From Whitmania pigra (lineage: Eukaryota; Annelida; Clitellata; Hirudinida; Haemopidae), in NCBI GenBank assembly GCA_021613335.1, contig JAJTWR010000392.1, positions 622,001 through 686,000 on the forward strand: a DNA stretch of 64,000 nucleotides, given 5' to 3'. Below the pieces are notes generated by a model that searched no databases, was not told the origin of the DNA, and worked only from the letters and a program-made list of their open reading frames with translations. Numbering within the stretch: the first letter of the stretch is position 1; every line of letters starts with the position of its first letter. Positions 60,201-64,000 of the stretch are shown one piece after another. A program made the translations under genes and the position numbers.

Positions 60201-63200
60201 ACTTAATAAATCTTCACTGATACTCATCGTGGCAGGCACACCTGAAGAAGTGGCTCGATTATTCAGCAGCTCCTCAGAAGATGAACCAGGTCAGGGTAAC
60301 GGGTCAGGTCGTACCCACGGTGAGTACATAACTTGCAGGTTCATGTCTCATGGTGGTGGTGACGATGATAATAATGATCATGTTGATGACGTTGATAATG
60401 ATTATGATGATAATGATAATGATTGTGATGATGTTGATAATGATTGTGATGATGTTGATAGTGTCAGCTGAGGTGGCAGGAGGCTGACATGAATATTATA
60501 ATCAATGAAATCGTGGTTAATATAAACAATCCAGCAAGAATAATTTACAACCAATCGTAATCCTGTTACAGGAGCAGAAGATCTGTGCATCTATCATCAA
60601 CATGCTCCATCTGATGGCTGCAGCATCTGCAAAGATCATTGACCCGCTCATCAAGTTCACTCTCAAGGGAGAGAAGGATCTCTGCATAGAGGTGATGGTG
60701 ATGATAATGATGGTGTTGTTGGTGAGATGACTGGTGGTGGTGATGATGATAGTTGTGTTGGTGATGATGATAATTTGTTATTAGCACCCTGGTTTATAAA
60801 TGATCTTCTAGTGAATTTGTTTACTCATTCAATCATCACCCATTTAAATTTGTTCTTTCATTCATTCATTCATCCACCACTCCAGGCCAGCAGTCCTTTC
60901 CGTGAGCCACTGGTGAAGTTCCTGAAGAAGCACCCAGAGGCAGTCATCGATTATTTCTTCACTGAGAACAAGTTGCAGGATGCTCACTACAATAGATTCT
61001 TCCTGGTGATGATCTTTGATCATGATTATGATGATGATTATGGTGATGGTGGTGGTAGTGATTAAGACGATTATAATGATGATAATAACAGCATTGTTAA
61101 TGATGATGTAATTATTTATATTAAATTAACATTAATAAATAATTTTGATGGCAATTTCACAAAGGCTCTCATTATTTTGCGGTTATATTTGTTAATATTT
61201 TTTTTATTTTTAATTGTGGTGATTTCCTTTTACGTGCAGTGGCTTGTCGACCAGGAAGAGTGTCATGCTTTCAGGAATATACTTATGAACACTGCTAGTA
61301 GACTGCTTAACCTTATCACTCCACAGGTAACTTATTACTTGCACGCACTCACTCACTCACTCACTCACTCACTCACTCATTTAATCTCTTCAGAATACAG
61401 AGCAGCAGTTCTTTGCAATCTCTGTGATAAAGATTCTCGTTGACCACGACGAGACATGGCTGATAAAAATCAGTCCTGTTGTTCAACAGCTGCTTGTCGT
61501 CTGGGTGTCTCCCGCCTTTCACCAAAGACATCAGAACATTGTAAGCTCTTAAATTAGTTTAACTATTATTATGGCCATTGTACAGTGCCTTCATATCCAA
61601 CTAAGACACTCAAAACTCAGCTAGTAAATTATAATTTATAAGTTATTCTATTAATTAACTGTTAATCACATTAATGCACATTAATATATTGATAATATAT
61701 TTGTGGATATTAGTGTTATTGTTATTGTTATTGGAGTGGAGAATCTTGAAATATGCCAATGAACATGCATATTTATATTCGTGACTTCATGACATTTGAA
61801 TATATGTTAATCATCCTGCCAATCGTAGGAGACCGTCGACTACCCAATGTGGCAGGAGCCCACCTATCTCATTCAGATACTTCTCTGCTTCTTCAAGTGA
61901 GTCCATCAGTGCCATCAACAAACCTTTCGTTTCAGTCAAATTCACTATCACTACAATCACCCCTATGATCATGAATATTAACAAGAGAGCTAATTAAAAC
62001 CTGATTATGCAGGCAGCACACCAACGAACTGGAGCTGTTGTTCCACATGCTCCGCTGCTTCACGAGCAAGTACATCCCTCAGTTCACCTTCTTCAAGGAG
62101 TTCCTCGAGGAGACCGTTGCCAAGGTAACTAACTGTTGCTGGAGCCATGTGTTGTATCATCATCATAATTATTGTCTTCATTATCATAATTATTATTATT
62201 TAATTGTTATCATAGTTGTAAATTCTTACTATATCATTGTAAAAAGTTATAATTCCAATTTTAATCTTTGCCAACATAATTTGTACGGTAATCATCAGCA
62301 CTGACATCATCACCGTCATCATTATCACCACTTTTACTACTTTTTTTTTTCTATCACCAGACATACACAGCAGAATGGAAGAGAAATGCATTCTTCAAGT
62401 TTGTTGAAATCTTCCACATGAGTGAATGGCCACAAGAAGTTAAGACCAAGGTTAGCTGAGAATTGATTAATTATTAATTATTGATTTATGATTAGGAACA
62501 CTGATTATCATCATCATCATCATCATCATCAGTTGTTTAAGATAAACATCATTTAAGCATGCTATTTGTAATAACTAAATTGCATTATATAGCAACAATT
62601 TATTCGTTAACACGAAGGTTGAGCTGATTCGATTCTATTGGTTGCTATTTATAGATCCTCCAGCACATACTCATCCCCTGTTTCACTAGTTCCTTCGACA
62701 AGGAGGAAGGTGAGCAGTTGATTGGTGGACCTCCGACACCTGACCAGGAGAGTGATGACAACATCATCAGCATCTTCATCAACAAGGTAAGTGTTAAGCA
62801 TTACTATTATCAGTCATTAGTTATTATTATCATTGGATTGTTAATGTATTGACCGGTTATTTGATTGATTGATTTGGTTGGTTGGTTGGTTGGCTGGTCA
62901 ACTGATAAGCGACACTAACCAATGCCTTCATTTGTTTAGTTTAATTGTTGGTTTGCCTACGGTAGCTTCTGGTGTTGTCCTTCAAAAATGTGCTTAACAT
63001 TAATAATCGTCATTATGTCGTTGATTCAATTTGCACATGTAAATCATTGTCTTAACATTATGTTACTTTTCTGACATATCTTATTCTGACACTAACCCAA
63101 CCTAACAGGTGGTTGACCCTGATAACCCCTTTGGAACGTCTGATGCCCTGCGCATCTACCTGCTGCAACTCTCCTGCCTCTTTGTGGAGAGGGCTTCCAG

Positions 63201-63864
63201 ATACATCCACGATGCTGCCAACAAGTTTGTTAATTAATTAATTCGATAATTATTAATTATATATAATGGTTTTTTGTGTCGATTAATGTGGTTATTTATG
63301 ATGTTGTTATCTAACGAGAAAATATGCTAACGACTATTTGTAATGACCAATCAGAAAACAGGGCAACAAATTGAGGCGTCTCATGACCTTTGCATGGCCT
63401 TGTCTGCTCACCAAGACCTGTGTCGATCCTGCCACAAAGTACCACGGTCACTTGTTGCTCGCACACATCATCGCAAAGTTTGCCATTCACAAGCGCATTG
63501 TGCTACAGGTTAGGCTCAAATTCATCATCTTAACATCATAATTTATTTGGAAATTGAATCAATGCCATCACAAATGTGTAAGCAATTATGTTAAGTGGTG
63601 ATGATTGCAAAATCATAATGTCAATGTGTTGTAATGGTTTATTGATGGTGTATATATTGTACAATATGGTGTATGATGTATTGATGATTTACGTATTATA
63701 CAATGTGTTGACGATGCACTGGCATTTAACAACTTTCGTCGTCACGACAACCGCAGGTGTTCCACAGTCTGTTGAAGGCCCATGCAGTGGAGGCCAGAGG
63801 TGTTGTCAGGCAGGCTCTCGATGTTCTCACACCTGCCATGCCGGGCAGGATGGAAGATGAAAAT
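48287..63864 (+). CDS. TRRAP: TRRAP (Tra1) pseudokinase scaffold, N-terminal half, runs off the window
   Basis: Forty-one exons, all phase-consistent, give 1957 codons: 48287-48374, 48647-48693, 49017-49127, 49683-49787, 49869-50147, 50317-50483, 50986-51221, 51362-51440, 51688-51892, 52142-52233, 52489-52717, 53087-53231, 53459-53600, 53784-53844, 54019-54072, 54143-54181, 54371-54467, 54736-54830, 55072-55237, 55512-55678, 55904-55993, 56294-56404, 56624-56961, 57227-57324, 57626-57995, 58215-58659, 58828-59011, 59386-59507, 59855-60025, 60236-60319, 60572-60691, 60886-61005, 61240-61326, 61394-61540, 61829-61896, 62013-62124, 62361-62450, 62655-62786, 63109-63224, 63355-63508, 63757-63864. 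TRRAP is the large HEAT-repeat scaffold of SAGA and TIP60/NuA4 that lets activators recruit histone acetylases. Near-identical TRRAP blocks include SLKVLAELPIIVVLMYQLYK, FRSIGGGSHDLLYQEFLPLL, MKDLFVELCLTVPVRLSSLL and RLMTFAWPCL. The FAT and pseudokinase regions lie beyond the window. The first in-frame ATG is 48287. Confidence 0.97.
48956..48995. repeat. (TTA)n microsatellite in TRRAP intron 2
   Basis: TTA triplets with one ATATTA interruption end about 20 bases before the exon 3 acceptor. Confidence 0.85.
49468..49662 (+). repeat. tRNA-derived SINE, best copy, TRRAP intron 3
   Basis: The head carries RNA polymerase III promoter boxes: A-box-like TTAGCCGAATGGG (49479-49491) and B-box GTTCGAAAC, spaced about as in a tRNA. 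A body with CCAGCCTGCACTGCC and a tail TACGAGAAGCGCCTCTGACA, then GGCGCTGTATAAATGAAGTT, follow. Shorter copies at 25198, 7321 and 8772 share body or tail. It is not a tRNA gene: the cloverleaf is not preserved. Confidence 0.78.
50651..50690 (+). repeat. Short interspersed repeat, AGTGCCTTCACATCC family
   Basis: AGTGCCTTCACATCC, then GAGACACAATCAAA, matches the copies at 7429 and 61584 in order and spacing with some differences. TRRAP intron 6. Confidence 0.4.
51441..51605. repeat. (ATTGT)n-like pentanucleotide repeat in TRRAP intron 8
   Basis: The intron starts GTGAGC and then runs through variants of TATTG, TTTTG, CAATG and TTGTG. It forms long open frames of Cys, Ile, Val and Tyr in several phases, an artefact of the repeat. 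Confidence 0.85.
59012..59385. repeat. TRRAP intron 27 with (GAT)n at the 5' end and (ATC)n at the 3' end
   Basis: Right after the donor there are two runs of GATGATGATGATG (59021-59061). Just before the acceptor, CATCATCATCATC runs (59335-59372) occur. The two are reverse complements, so the intron ends could pair. The middle contains GACAAAATAGCCC-type short repeats (59100-59150). Confidence 0.85.
61327..61393. repeat. 67-nt TRRAP intron with (ACTC)n
   Basis: The intron between exons 33 and 34 is mostly ACTC units, about ten of them (61339-61379), between GTAACT and CTTCAG. Confidence 0.9.
61584..61618 (+). repeat. Short interspersed repeat, AGTGCCTTCACATCC family
   Basis: AGTGCCTTCATATCC, then AAGACACTCAAAA; one of three copies in this window, in TRRAP intron 34. 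Confidence 0.45.
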
Positions 63865-64000
63865 GTGGGTAGAATCATTATCATCATCATAATTACTAAT
63901 GCCATCATTACCATCACTAGTACTATTATCATTATCATAGCTATCATCTAACAGATTGTTGATTGATAAGAGTCACCTTTTACTCCTAGATTATTAGCAG
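63865..64000 (+). other. TRRAP: TRRAP intron 41 (partial)
   Basis: After the donor GTGGGT the sequence is ATC/ATT triplet rich and the window ends before the next exon. Confidence 0.7.

Overview
This window is nuclear DNA from an animal, most likely an AT-rich, intron-rich invertebrate bilaterian; the sequence does not name the species. The reasons are spliced genes with GT-AG introns, AATAAA poly(A) signals, animal-specific genes (Bora, a matrix metalloproteinase), metazoan-type transposons (hAT, mariner, an R2-like LINE, a tRNA-derived SINE), and many trinucleotide microsatellites inside introns. No prokaryotic, organellar or viral features were seen.

Layout. 0-5.5 kb: the 3' ends of two tandem, probably paralogous genes (the second encodes leucine-rich repeats), separated by a ~600 bp TTA/TTATTG array; then a 6 x 22-bp tandem repeat, a 5'-truncated R2-like LINE on the minus strand, and the 3' end of a small coiled-coil gene. 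5.9-11.2 kb: a complete 13-exon bora gene (Aurora A/Plk1 activator). 12.0-19.5 kb: two minus-strand SR splicing-factor paralogues (SRSF7-like with a zinc knuckle, SRSF3-like without one) flanking a plus-strand secreted matrix metalloproteinase whose catalytic-domain exon is one base out of frame. 20.8-23.9 kb: a 3.1 kb hAT transposon with terminal inverted repeats and an 8-bp target duplication; its transposase is broken. 24.7-26.5 kb: DNAJC27 (Rab-like GTPase plus J domain). 27.6-34.4 kb: a TRIP12/UFD4-type HECT ubiquitin ligase, short and divergent. 35.4-36.5 kb: an unrecognised small gene, convergent with CDK9 (40.6-36.6 kb, minus), which has a mariner remnant and an AT-rich minisatellite in its introns and a His-to-Leu change in the HRD motif. 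41.4-45.1 kb: two more decayed hAT elements around a candidate orphan exon. 45.8-46.7 kb: RPL15 with a 5'TOP leader. 48.3-63.9 kb: the first 41 exons (1957 codons) of TRRAP, which continues past the window.

The genes do not form a pathway cluster. Several belong to general gene-expression machinery (CDK9 in transcription elongation, TRRAP in histone acetylation, two SR splicing factors, RPL15), with bora in mitosis and the metalloproteinase in the extracellular matrix. Exon phases were checked by hand: bora (549 codons with stop), SRSF7-like, SRSF3-like, DNAJC27, RPL15 (204 aa), CDK9 and all 41 TRRAP exons stay in frame. The metalloproteinase is the exception (one base short in exon 5), and the 5' half of the HECT gene is only partly resolved.

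No clearly new multi-gene system was found. The points most worth a second look are complementary GAT/ATC repeats placed at opposite ends of introns, the altered CDK9 motifs, the metalloproteinase frameshift and unusual cysteine switch, and the repeat families.
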